A stretch of 64,000 nt of DNA from Diphasiastrum complanatum (taxonomy: Eukaryota; Streptophyta; Lycopodiopsida; Lycopodiales; Lycopodiaceae), in assembly GCA_029204225.1 (NCBI GenBank), contig CM055105.1, forward strand, positions 13,597,721 to 13,661,720. Reading direction: 5' to 3'. The translations under genes and the position numbers were made by a program. This document shows positions 1-13,200 of the stretch, one piece after another; the stretch's first letter is position 1; each line of letters begins with the position of its first letter. The notes beneath the pieces are model-generated. The model was not told the DNA's origin and searched no databases. It saw nothing but the letters and a program-made list of their open reading frames with translations.

Positions 1-165
1 GCCATCAACTTCGAGAGCCAAACTTCATCACACATTCACGATAGCCAGTGAATCCTTCCAGGTCTTGACCGACCAACTATGCTTGAACCGCTTTTCAGGT
101 TCCTTACCTTTTTTAAGATACAGAACGGTTCCGTGGTACGGAATCGTTAGGTGCCATAGGACCCC
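1..165. repeat. End of a GTTCC-rich TIR-type element (partial)
   Basis: The first 165 bases carry GGTTCCGTGGTACGGAATCG followed by GGTGCCATAGG. This resembles the ends of the better preserved TIR elements at 22159-23229 and 25299-26111, which combine GTTCC/GGAAC words with a terminal GGGCAWCTAWGG. The other end lies outside the window. The call rests on motif resemblance only. Confidence 0.3.
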
Positions 166-1131
166 TATTTAATTTGATTTTTTCTAAAAAACCCTAAAAA
201 AAAGTTAAAAAACACTTTAACATCTCCCAAAAAATCTCCAATTTACACGTTCTTTTAACAATATAGGATTTTTGGAGGAACATCTATAAAATGTTGATTT
301 TTATAGGGCACTCACTATGTACGTAATTCTAGGAAAAATGTAACATAATGAATAATCAAATATGTGATATTGCAAGTCTTTAGTTATTGTGAGGCAAAAT
401 TGTTCGTTTATTAATATTGACACTAGGTGTTATTAATGCTAGGCTTTAGCTTTTTGGCAAAGTGTGAATGAAGCATTGGCTTTCATATGATCTCAATTTT
501 GAACACTCGCGAGGAAGTGACCACTACCATGGGTAGACTCAAGTTGCACAGAGTTTGGGGTTGCAATTTTTCAAAATCCTTATTGCTAGATGATGGCATA
601 TGCTCGTTTAAACTCTAAACCCCTAATTGCTTAATATTGTGATTTGCCCTACATTGATGCTTGTGCTAGTGCTCATCCTAGATCTCTCAATGTTGAATTT
701 GTTGTTGGCCCTCTATAAATCAACCCTAGAAATGAAATCATAAACAAATAATTTTTAAGATTTAGTAAGTTCAATTTTTTTTTTCTTTGTGAAGTATTTT
801 TGAAGGTACCTCCATTAAATGCAAGATTCTTGAGAATAGTTTTCAAAAGTTTTTAAGGATTTTATTGTCAGAAGAAATCCATCCATGACCTTGATGTGAG
901 TAAACTAAAGGACAAGGTGTTCCGTACTGATAGGCGTTCCGTACTGATAGGCGTAAAACATTAACAGGAAGTGACGAGGCAAGATCCATCCATCCATGTC
1001 AGACAGCTTGAGCCTTGAGGGAGCCTTGACTGGTGGCGTGGCTATGGCGGCCCTATTATTATTACAGGAACAGCTTCCAAAATTCCAAGGAGAGTAGCAA
1101 GAACGCATTTGGCAGCAGCGGCATAAGAGCT
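166..1131 (+). promoter_or_regulatory. UREG 5' flank with a TATA-like site
   Basis: This AT-rich non-coding stretch precedes the UREG start. A TATA-like CTCTATAAATC lies at about 711-721, roughly 410 bases before the ATG at 1132. A 17-base unit, GTTCCGTACTGATAGGC, is repeated back to back at about 918-953. No other gene is visible. The transcription start is unknown, so the promoter role is inferred from position and the TATA-like word only. Confidence 0.3.
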
Positions 1132-1256
1132 ATGGAGGCAACCCCTTTATCAATGCGCTCAACTCCTCTTGCTCATCACCATGATGTTGATGATGCACGG
1201 TCGCACCACCAGGATCACCATGATCAGCATCAACATCACCACCATGACCATTCCTC
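1132..1256 (+). CDS. UREG: UREG exon 1 (His-rich N terminus)
   Basis: This exon encodes residues 1-41 plus two bases of Ser42 and ends TC|GTATAG. The segment is dominated by His and Asp, the N-terminal metal-binding region typical of plant UreG. The frame is open upstream to an ATG at 1033, so a longer first exon is possible. Confidence 0.85.
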
Positions 1257-4200
1257 GTATAGTGTGCCAAATCTTTTTCTCGTTCTGAATGTTTAAGCTT
1301 CTTGTAGAAGTTAATGCATGTATATATGTTATGCTTTATCAGCTGTTGTGCAGGTTTATGATTTAGCTTATCATTTTGAAGATTCGTTTGATATTTATTT
1401 GAAATGAAATAAAAGGAATTTTCAGATTATGCGTGGCGAGATGAAACAGAAAAGTGTCCTTTAAATGCAGACGAAGGGTGGTAGTTCATTTCATATAAAT
1501 TATTTCCAACCACTTGGAGTTTGGATGTGTAGGAGAAGAAAGAATAGTTCATAAGTGCTTATTTTGGACAAAGTCGACAAGTGGAATCTAGCTACCTTTT
1601 TTGCGTTATGATTGCAAATAGATGTACATTCTGCATTCACGCTATCTGCTTCAAAATTTTTCTCGGCACCGAATCATTCATATTTTGGAATTTTTCGTTC
1701 TATGCCATTAGCTTCTCTTCTGTGAACATAAAACAGTCAGGTGACTATTTTCACTAGGATGGCATCACGAATTTCAAAATCTTTTGAGCATTCTTTAGAA
1801 TGCTATGCTTGATCGGAACTTCCTGTCGTCTCAGTCCTAGGCGCCCCAGTAACGGACAATTTGCAATCCTATAGCTTGAGGTTCTAGATCCGGCTTATTT
1901 ATTGTAATTATTAAGTTTTAATCGATTCTTCGTCGGTTCATGGTAGAAAATAAGTCGATGATTCTTATTCAGTCAAAGTATGCTTACATTAAGCTCGAGA
2001 GCGTATCTTTTCACCTTCTTGGAGCTCTCAGCCTTAATTAATTTTTGTCTTTCCTCTAAATATTTATCTGTCAATATGACATAAAACACGACAAAGGGCT
2101 CATAATAAACTAACAGACTATTATGCCATGAAAGCGATGTATCATTTTGCAGCTTTTTACCTACCAATTAGAAAATGTTTAGAACTGGCCTGACACATTC
2201 TCTGCTGGCCGTTGCAAATGACATTGTCTATCCTTAACGGGATTTAAATGAGTTTGTACAATGACCGCAAAATTGTCGCTACGATATTAGAAGCTCACTT
2301 ACTGACAGACTACTAAACAGCCACTAGTGCCTGCCGCAGCGGTCGATTTTGCTCCTTGCACAACCATAAAGACTGTCTAGGTAGAGTCAGATGCGAGGAG
2401 AGTTCAAATTCATATGGAGGCTTCTACTTCTTAAAAGCTCAGTTGGCTGCTTGCTTTATGGTGTTTATAACGGCATAGTCCCTGTTCAATAACAACAGCT
2501 TCTGTTACCTCTAGATTTTTAAGTCTGAATAAAATCCCTGACCATTCTAACAAGCTGAGGCTTTTTGTAATCTTCTAGAGTTGATAAGTACACTGCGCAA
2601 ATGCCACTGTGGAGTATTTTTTTTTTGCTTTTTTGGTGATTGACTAACATTTGTCACTTACGAGTATGATGCCAAAATGACATGTGTCAATTAGCTTTCG
2701 TTCACATTATGCTTGTTGCAAAAGTGTCCATCTGCCTTTTGACCATTGTCAACAACATCAGTGAAATGGTAGGTTGCCTTTCAAAATTGCCAGGCCCCAT
2801 TGGTTTGAGCTCGCTTCAAATCAAATTAATCCTCCAATTTATGTAACCACTGATCTACCCTCTTCACAAATGATATGGGCCACAATGAGTAATATTACAA
2901 ACCAAACAATGCTCAGTAAAGTACAAAAGCAGCCTTGCTATGGTCATAATTGGTATTACTACGTACTTCGGCGCTCCCGTTGCTCAATAGGTAGAATTAA
3001 AAATTTAAAATAGGTAGATATGGAGGTAATCAAGCAAGCAAGTAAGCTATAAAAAATAGGTGGGTCTCAAAATATGGCATGGAATTATCATGTCGAAATT
3101 CACCCAAACAACAATTATGTTAGTCATACCCATTGCCGTAAGCAGAGGCTCTGACCATGCTTGTGCTAGGAAGTATCATGATGGGGAAATTGTCAGGAAA
3201 GCGAGTAGGCTTTCCACGATCATAGGCACCCTCCCTTTGAGTCCTTCTATGTAGTATTGTTGTCACTAGACACATGGCGTAGTGGGTGACCAGTCCACTT
3301 GGCATGCATGCCGTTTGTGACCCATGAATATTGAGTATCTCAGAGGGTACCACTCCCATGCCCCGCCATGGACTTGTCACCTCGGCTACTTGTCGTCTAG
3401 CTTCTTGTCACACATTGGCAACTAGTGTTCACAGGTAGGGTCTAGATGTTCACGATTTTTTGCTTCTCTGATAGCTTGTCAGGCAGTCACACCTGGTCAT
3501 GACTTATGATGCCTTTAGATTACTGCCCGTTGCCAATTGTTGGCCTCGGGCCGTTTGGTAGTCGTCCGTGTCGAGGTCTTGTTAGAGCCAGACTGGGCTC
3601 TAATACTTATTGTAAGGCAACTTTCCATTGTCCTTTACAAATCGAAGTTGTACTTCGATACATGGACTTGAAGCTAAATGACAATCTCTATGAAGTGCAG
3701 AAGATAGTGGCTTGGAATATTCAAGATGTTCTTGGTGCTGGAGGCAAACTAGATTGTAAGTGGCTAGAATTCTGTGGCTGTAACTGAAGAATTATGAGAC
3801 CTAGCTATGGAGTATCTTAACTCAGATGCTAGATCAACTATGAAAGCTTGAGAAAACTTGGCTATGGAAATATCACACACAAGGAGAATTGCATGAGCAT
3901 CTCACAAACTCAAAAGTCTCAAGAAGAAATGAATTGCTAGTGAGAGAGAGGAGGCGTGGGTCCTCCAAATCCCCTGTGAGGCAAGCACCTCCTTTACATG
4001 CATGGAAAGTCTAGGTGTCAACCATGGGAGTGAGCTACTTGGCCAAGTGGGCCACTTGCACTAATTTACATAACTTAACAAAAGGGGGGGTCATGCATTT
4101 AATTAAAACATGCCCCATGAGTTATGTACAACTTAACTAATGTTTAGCCAAAAGGGGTAAAATAGGCATTACTCTTCAACACCCCCCCTTAATGGCAATT

Positions 4201-7200
4201 TTACTCAAACTGACACCCAACAAAGTTCTGAACTTTTCAAACTTATCTTTACTAAGTGGTTTAGTAAAAATATCAGCTGTCTGGTCGTTGGTGTCGCAAT
4301 AAACTAGCTCGATCTCCCCACTGTGCACTTTCTCTCGTATAAAATGCTGGTCCACCTCTATATGTTTTGTCCGTGCATGATAGACTGGATTCCTTGCAAG
4401 CTGAATGCAGCTTTGGTTATCACAATGTAACAATGTAGGTCTTACTTGAGCAATCTGCATGTCCTCAAGTAGACGGCGAAACCAAATGGCTTCACAGGCG
4501 GACCTCGTAGTCGCCCTGTACTCAGCTTCGGTAGACGATAGAGCAATAGTAGGCTGCTTCTTACTGCACCACGATATAGCCCCTGAACCTAGGCTGAAGC
4601 AATAGCCTGTCGTCGATCTCCGATCGTCTCTATCACCTGCCCAATCAGAATCTGAATAGCCTTCCAGCTGAAGGTTCCCGTCATCTGTGTATCCAATCCC
4701 ATAAGTCACTGTCCCTCTCACATATCGTAGGATCCGCTTGGCTGCCTTCCAATGTGCTTCGGTAGGCTTACACATGTATTGACTTGCGATTCCAACCGCA
4801 TAAGCAATATCTGGCCTGGTGGTAGTAAGGTAAATCAGGCTGCCCACTAACTGACGATAGAGCGTCTCATCTGCAAATGCTGGACCATCATCTTTTGATG
4901 GCTTGTTGCTTGCATCCATGGGTGTGCTGATTGGTTTGCTTTCTTGCATGTTAAACTTCTTCAATAATTTCTGTGCATACTTTGCCTGTGAGATAAAAAG
5001 ACAACGCTTTCCTTTCCAAACTTCAACTCCTAGGCAATAGTGTAGCAAACCCAAATCTTTCATTTCAAACTCATTAGAAAGATTCTTCTTAACACAAGCA
5101 ATAAGCTTCTTATTGCTTCCCGTGATGAGTAGATCATCCACATAGAGCACAACAACCACAAAGTCTTCTCCTTCCCTGAAGACATAAAGATTGCAATCAG
5201 ACTTACTCTTCTCAAACCCTTGCCTTGCAAAGTACTCATCAATTCGGCTATACCAAGCCCTTGGCGCCTGTTTGAGCCCATACAAGGCTTTCCTAAGCCT
5301 GCAAACCAGATTCTCCTTGCCTGTTATTTCAAATCCCTGCGGTTGTTCCATGTAAACCTCCTCCTGTGGGTGCCCATCAAGAAAGGCACCCTTGACATCC
5401 ATTTGATGGACATCCCAATCAAAATATGAGGCTATAGCCAAAACGGTCTTGATAGATGTCATTTTAGCAACAGGTGCGAATGTCTCATCATAGTCTAGCC
5501 CCTCTTGCTGAGCATAGCCTTTCGCCACCAACCTTGCCTTGTACTTGTCCACTGTTCCATTGGCATGAAACTTGGTCTTATAGACCCACTTGCAACCTAT
5601 TGGTTGCTTCCCTTCTGGCAATGTAGTGAGCTCCCATGTGTCATTCTTGACAATGGAGTCGTACTCCTCCTGCATGGCATGTTGCCATACCTTTTCTCTC
5701 ATGGCTTCGTGAAAGAATTGTGGCTCATCTGCATTCAGAATAGTGGACATAAGAGCAAAGTTAGTCTCTTGTCTCTCATGAGACCTAAGAGATCTTCTGA
5801 CACCCTGTTCACTGCTCTCTCCTTCTTCAATCATTTGACCTTCTTTGATTGTTTCCCAATACCACCTAGGTAGCTTCTTCCTAGCAGTCGGTGATGTGGA
5901 TGGTGACCACGTATCCCATGGTACTGTTTTAGTCTTCCGTTTGTCCCCAACTTCTGCTTCTGGTACTTGGCCAAAAAGAGGTCTCGAACTAGTAGGTTCG
6001 ATTTCCTGTTGTTGCTCCTGCACTTGAGGCTTACAGGACTCTTGACTAGGATCCTCATCCGTGGAATCAATCAAGGGTATGAACTCAGTAATTCCTTCCT
6101 TCTCCTGCTCCTGTATCTTGGGTGCATGCTCTTCATCAAAGATGACATCTCGACTTAGGATCTTCCTCCTGTTTTCGAGATCATATAGCACATAAGCTTT
6201 CTCACCTTCACTATACCCAAGAAAGACACACTTTACGGATTTTGCATCAAGTTTCTTCCGCAAGTCCTTTGGTATATGTGCATATGCTGTACACCCAAAT
6301 ACTCGAAGGCTGCCCACTTTGGGCTTCTTGCCACTATATGCCTCTTCTGGCGTGATTCCTTCAACTGCTTTGGTTGGACTTCTATTCAATAGAAAAACAG
6401 CAGTTGCTACCGCTTCTGCCCAAAAAGAATTTGGCAACCCCTTTGCCTTGAGCATGCTCCTCGCACACTCAACTATAGACCTGTTTTTCCGCTCAGCCAC
6501 GCCGTTTTGCTGCGGTGTATGTGGAGCAGTAAACTGTCTCTTTATCCCACATGCTTTGCAAAGATCTTTGAACTCATCAGAAATATACTCACCACCCTTA
6601 TCTGACCTGAGAGTCTTTAACCTCTTTCCTGTGTGGTTTTCCACCATAGCTTTCCACTGTTTGAAGTATTTGAACGCTTCAGATTTCAGTTTCAGAAAAT
6701 AGACCCATACCTTCCGAGAGAAATCATCTACGAAGGTCATGAGATAGTATGCCCCCCCTGCTGATTTGACCTGCATGGGACCACATAAATCTGAATGCAC
6801 AAGTTCAAGAATGCCCTTGGCCCTGGTAGCTTTCTCCTTTGGAAACTTTTTCCTCTGTTGCTTCCCTAATGCACAAGCCTCACATGTATCTGAAGAAGAC
6901 TTAATGCTAAGAAGATCTACTACCATTTTGTGCTTGTTCAAAACTTGCAAACTTTTGTAACTCAAATGACCATATCTCTCATGCCAAAGCTTGTCCCGAT
7001 TAGTATCTCTTGCAGACAAGGCCTCTTGGCTAGGAATGGTTGTGAAAAGCTTGTAAAGACCTCCTTCTTGCATTCCCTTGGCTACCACTTTGAAGTTCTT
7101 CTCTTTGTCTTTTACCAAACATTTAGAATCATTAAACTCTACCACCATGTTCTGTTTGGTAATGGCACCAACAGATAACAAGTTCTTAGCCAACCTTGGT

Positions 7201-10200
7201 ACATGCAACACACTTTTAATTTCCTTCACCTCACCTGATGATAGCTATATTGCAACTGTACCTTTGCCCCTCACCATACGTGTAGAATTATCTCCAAGGC
7301 AAACATGCTGGCTATCTTCTGTCTCCTCATAGGTGCTGAACCAATCTCTATGAGGTGTCATGTGCTTTGAGGCTCCAGAATCAATGTACCATCCACCAAA
7401 TGTGGATTCAGATGATAGGGCTGCGGTGAATAGCTCAAGCACACCAGATTGCTCCTCCTCTGCAACTTTGTCAACAAAGTGACTCTGCTGGTTCTTTCCC
7501 TTCTTCTGATCACTTTGCTTCTTCTTGCATTCAAAAGCAAAATGCCCATACTTACCACAATAGTTGCAGTTGCCCTTTCTCTTGGGTGTAGATGAGGAAT
7601 TGGTGCTTGACTCCTCTCCAACCTGTAACTTGGACACCTGCTGCTCCAAGCTTTGCTTTGAGTTCTTCTTTTTGCCTTTGCCTTTCTTCTGAAAGTTTTG
7701 CTTCTTCTTAGAAGCAAATGCAAGCTCTGGATTATCTTCCCTTTCAGAAAGATTCTTCCTTCTCATCTCCTCCTGTAAAAGAAGACCACATAACTCCCCA
7801 AAGGTTGGGAGTTTCTCCCTAGCAGAAAGGGACATCACATAGTCTTGATAGTTGAATGACAAGCTGTTCAAGACTATGGGAACAATACTCCTGTCACTTA
7901 CTTTCTCTCCAACTGAAGCAAGCTGATCCAATAGGTCCTTGACCTTTGTAATATGATCACCAATTGTTGCACCTGCTTCCATCTTGAGAGTATGTAACCT
8001 GTTTTGCAAATACACCAGCTTGGCTGAATCCACTGTTTCAAACATAGACTTCAGAATTGTCCAAGCATCAGCTGCATCCCTTGCATTGCAAATGTGAGGA
8101 ATAATATTGTCCTTGACAGAAAGATTGATTATCCTATGAGCTTTATGTCTCCTGTTCATGTAGTCCTTCAATTCAGGATCAGATGTTGGTACAGGTTCTG
8201 TACCTGTCATGACCTCCCAGCAATTCTTATCCATCAAGATATTGGCTATCTTGAACTTCCACACTCTGTAGTTTGTGCCATCTAGTTTGCTAGATTCAAC
8301 CAGCAAACTCTCCCCAAGACTTGCCATGCTAAAATCTGTGCTTAAAACAGAAGCTCAACTTGAAAGAGATCAGAAAAGAACAGCTTCCAGCAACAAGGGT
8401 TTAACCCCAAACTAGGGTATGTAGCCACTTCAAGGCAACCCTTCAGCTCCTGCTTTTGTCTTTGCCACTTGGTGTGGCCTCACTAGCACAAGCACTAGGC
8501 TCCACTGGAACAGAAACCAGAAGCCCCTACAGAAAGTGCGCCCTACTTTTGTGTAAGCTCCTCCAGAAAGACTCTCCAAAACTTAGCCAGATTTAGAAAG
8601 TTTTTGGATCATCCCACTCCCCTTGCCAATAGCTCTCCAACAGTGCAAGACTCCACCTGATCTGACACATGTAGATCAAATGCTCCCTCTTTCAAGATTG
8701 AGGTGCTTGTAGAAGATAAGAATCTTCTCAAGAATCTAAGCACTGAAGTTTCTCTCACTCTCAGACTCACAGGCTAGACAACCTGCTCTGATACCATGAA
8801 GAATTATGAGACCTAGCTATGGAGTATCTTAACTCAGATGCTAGATCAACTATGAAAGCTTGAGAAAACTTGGCTATGGAAATATCACACACAAGGAGAA
8901 TTGCATGAGCATCTCACAAACTCAAAAGTCTCAAGAAGAAATGAATTGCTAGTGAGAGAGAGGAGGGCGTGGGTCCTCCAAATCCCTTGTGAGGCAAGCA
9001 CCTCCTTTACATGCATGGAAAGTCTAGGTGTCAACCATGGGAGTGAGCTACTTGGCCAAGTGGGCCACTTGCACTAATTTACATAACTTAACAAAAGGGG
9101 GGGTCATGCATTTAATTAAAACATGCCCCATGAGTTATGTACAACTTAACTAATGCTTAGCCAAAAGGGGTAAAATAGGCATTACTCTTCAACAGTAACT
9201 CCAGTCTAGATATCCTAACCCTTATTGATTTCCAGACATCGACTGCATAGGGTTAAGACAAAGATTTTTAAATCAAAGTTTTTAACATTCCCATATGGAA
9301 TGAGACTTTATGATTTGGATGTACTATGGAACTCCTTCTGGGATGGTATATGAAGATGTTACCTCACACATCTAATGAACTTCAAGGATGTCTCCTATTG
9401 TGTCTTTGAGATATCCTCACATTCCTTTTATAGAGTTCCACCCGCTTTGAACTGTTTGTTTTGCTTCGTGTATCAGCTCTTAAAAATTGCATCTGTGCAG
9501 GGGTGAAGAGTATTTAATGCTAATATTGACATGTAGATAGTCAGAAATGTTTGTTGCTTCATATTTTATGGCAATTGGATCACATTCTTTGAAAATATTG
9601 TGAAGGCTTTGTTTCGATCAGTATTGCAGTTTGAACCCAATAGTAGCAGTGCATCGCTACACTATGCTTGTATGTTTGTATCATTTATTTCTTTCATCTA
9701 TCATGATGTCATTATTCTTGCAGGGATGTTGGAAAAGAAGTATCCTGGCAAGATAAAGATGGCAGAGTATACCACAGTCATGGTGGTTTGGCTCCTCACA
9801 CACATGAACCACTGGAGTCTCCTGGCTATTTCAGTCGGAGAGCCAGGCCACTTACCTCCCGGAACTTTGCTGAACGAGGATTTACTGTAGGCATCGGTGG
9901 ACCTGTAGGGACAGGGTATAAATGATAAGATGTCTAGCCTTTCTCTGCTCTGTAGCTTTTGGTCCAAGATGAAGTTGATGTTCTATGACTTTGTACTTGG
10001 ACTCCATATGTTTGAAAATTGCATGTCTCTTTTGCTATGTCAGGTATTTACTTAGATATAGCATAAATATATCAGGAAGCATTGTTATTTGTATGGATTT
10101 TCCAATTCTATCATATATGTTTGCATTATTTAACAATCCTAAACTATTGAAAACACCCATGTATTTGTGTGCTGATATCTGTACCTACCTCTTCATGACA

Positions 10201-13200
10201 AGAAATTGCTAAAAAACTTGGACGAGATGGTGATTTATATAAACCAAGTAGCATAGGAATATATGTAGGCAAACACAGGTGGCATGACTGTAAGGTATGT
10301 TTAATTGGAGATGCAGAAAAACAGCATTGATGCTCGCACTATGCACAGCATTGCGGGACAAGTACAGCATTGCTGCAGTAAGTCTCTTCAAGCCTGGACT
10401 AATTTTTTCTGATGGATCTTAGTTTTTGTATTAGCAGATTTCTTTGATTTCTGTTTTTGCTGTAAAATGGCTCCTCTCTTGATATATCACATCACTTTTT
10501 GATCAACATTTTTGATGCTAAGCTCAGAATTTGGTTCATGCAAGTTTTACAATAATAACCTTGGAAACATGTCATTGTTGTCTTATCTAACTTGAAAGCC
10601 TGCTTTCTCTCCTGACCACTAATTACGAGCATGAAGTAGCAAGTCATGGTGAGTGCTACAATGTCATTCTTCCAAGTGAATACTAAGCTAACATGATCTT
10701 CATCGTTTTTTATTATCCATAATGTCACTGCAAAGATGAGAAATGCACGTCTACCAAAGTTGTGCCGCATCTCTATTTGAACTTACCAATCAACCGACTA
10801 CAACCAGAAGTATACCAAGTACATAGAAAGTGATAAGGAAGGCCTCCCTTAGGCTCTCATAGCCCAATCGTCAAGCACCCCTTGACATCCTATTGTCAAC
10901 ACATGGCAGGGCCAGTTCGGGGTTAAACCCGACTATTACATGAATCATTTCTTGGAGATGGATCATGTGGGGACCCCAGTGCTACCATGCTATATACACT
11001 TTTTTTAACTAATAATTATGGGGAGGAATATGCCTGTATGGGGAAATTGATGCATGGCCCTCCTCCCCGTGCATGCATCTAAGGGGCCCACTTTAAATTC
11101 AAATTACCCTTTACCCACACACATAGTGTTTTGAAGAGTAGGTACATATTTTCATGGTGAAATGTGTTAAACAAAAGGGACTTTCATTATCAAGGATTTC
11201 ATTAAATTTGAAGGGCGCTCTAAGGATTTTTTAAATTATCAGACTTTCCATGGGAAAGATTGATATAAAAATGCATTTCTATGAAGGAAAAATCGATAGT
11301 GAAGGGCTGGGAAGACTTCAAAACGCAGGCCCGGTGGGGCCTTTCTCTCTCTCTCTCTCTCTCTACATCTCCCACAAGAGACCGCGTACGGACCTTAGAT
11401 CAGATGATAGTGACGACGACAGTGCCTCTTTACGACATAGAGACCAGAGACGACGTACTACATACTCATATTGCCCGCAGAGCCACTACTCAGAGACGAC
11501 CTTCTTGGCGACGTCAGTAGCATGTATCGAGACCACCTCCAGGCGTTATCCTCACATCGTTCTTTGACAACAGCAGTACTTGATGACACTGAGATATACC
11601 ATTTTCACATTGGCAGCATTAGACATATTTTATGTTTATAGCTATAGTTGTAGTACATTGACATTTCTTTTCTGTTATGGAGACGTTTCATACGCTCCCG
11701 CTGTACCACACACTGGATATGTATTTTTCTTTCGTCTTATATGCCTATTGGCATGGAAAAGATATTAATAAAATCTTTTTTTCTTTCTTTCTCTCTCTCT
11801 CTCTCATGCTCCTCTCTCTTGATGGCGATCTAGCAGCGATGGCTGCCTGCCGGCCCCAACTCTTTCCCTCTCTAGCGGAATCCACCAACGGATCTTTTTC
11901 AACGCATCTCACCAGTGGAATCCTGCCTGTCCACCAGCGGACCAGTTCTCCAGCGAATCTTCCAGTCCAGCAGACTGCTCCAGCGGACCTCATTCCAGTG
12001 GATTTGAGTTTGCATGACGGTGGCCGGTTAGGAAGCTCCATCGAAGAACTCAAGAAAGAAGTTGCAGTTATCAAAAGCGACGTGTCAAATAGCTACTTCA
12101 GCTAAGCTCCAAGAACTTGAAAATCAGGTGGAACAACATCATACCGATGTCCAATCTTGGGCAGATGTGCTTAAAGGTTATACAATTTCTCCAGCCCCGC
12201 CTTTTCCTTCATTTATCTCAACCACGTTCACGGAGATCCGTCTACGAGAGCACAAGGCTCTTAATGTTCGCTTTAGAGGTATCATGAACTCCCAAAATAC
12301 TGTTGAAGATGCAAAGCAGTTTTTGGTTGAGGACCTTTAGCACCATAACAGAGTAATGGAAACTACATGGCGGCCTAAAAGGACCCGGATACTCTTGTTA
12401 TCTGCTTCACCTCAGTATCTCACTGGCGTGAAGTCTTGGGGAAAAGATCGGAATTAAATTCTCTCAAAAATTTGATCTTCATCCAAGTCCAAGCACGCAA
12501 AAAAGAGAGACAAGAAGCTCTATTTACTAGCAAGCGACTCATCTACTGGGACGATATTATTAGATTTGTAGATTGTAAGCCTATAGTTAATAAAAGTTTG
12601 CTATCTTAGATTGATCATAGCTAGAGTTTGAGTTAGAATTGAAGAGATGTCTAGTTGAACCTGTAAATGGTCTTTGTACCATATAATCCTGGTGGCTATT
12701 AATTTGTTCTTACGTAGACCTTTTTAGTTCTGTTGACGACATTGTTCCGTCTGGTTTCCATCTCTGTTTTGGATGAACTGTTTCAGTCTTATATGCCTTT
12801 GGCATGGAAAAGACATTAATAAATCTTCTTCTTGAGACTAAGGATTTCTAGGAAGCCAAAGGCACAAGGATATGGGTCACGTTCTGTAAAAATTCTCACA
12901 ATCCAACCTACAATGATCAACAACAGATTGGGAAGCCTGCAACATGTGTCTGCCAACCATAGACTGTGAAGTGTGATCAATGAATCACAATCATCTTCAT
13001 GCCAGAGAGTAGCTTGCTCTCCCAAGGAATCCACAAGATTATAAACCAAACTTCTCACCAAAAGTCATCAGGATAGAATGAATCCTCATCCTTGTTGGCA
13101 CCCTACTTGCATGCTCTCTCCTCCTTGGAATGCTCCTACAACTGCTCTAAACATGCAAGCTACCATAAGGTGTGGGTTCATAAGGCCCATATACTCTAGT

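Larger units (their letters stand above)
3785..9194 (-). mobile_element. Copia-1: nearly intact Ty1/Copia element in UREG intron 1
   Basis: This 5.4 kb element runs antisense to UREG. Perfect 5-bp target duplications GTAAC lie at 3780-3784 and 9195-9199. The LTRs are 3785-4181 and 8797-9194, beginning TG and ending CA on the element strand. They differ by only about two substitutions and one indel by eye, so the insertion is recent. The primer-binding site TGGTATCAGAGCAGG is adjacent to the 5' LTR, and a G-rich polypurine tract sits next to the 3' LTR. One long gag-pol frame with a single stop fills the interior. Confidence 0.96.

Noticed and set aside
3506-3787. 93-codon + strand ORF just before Copia-1
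   Set aside because: No recognisable domain; it ends at the Copia target site and lies in a UREG intron next to the unclassified repeat.
5060-7332. Several + and - strand ORFs overlapping Copia-1 pol
   Set aside because: They are shadow frames of the gag-pol reading on the - strand and show no domains.
11250-11567. ORF spanning the LINE-D start
   Set aside because: Only its second half is LINE coding sequence; the first half is intron read through a short CT tract.
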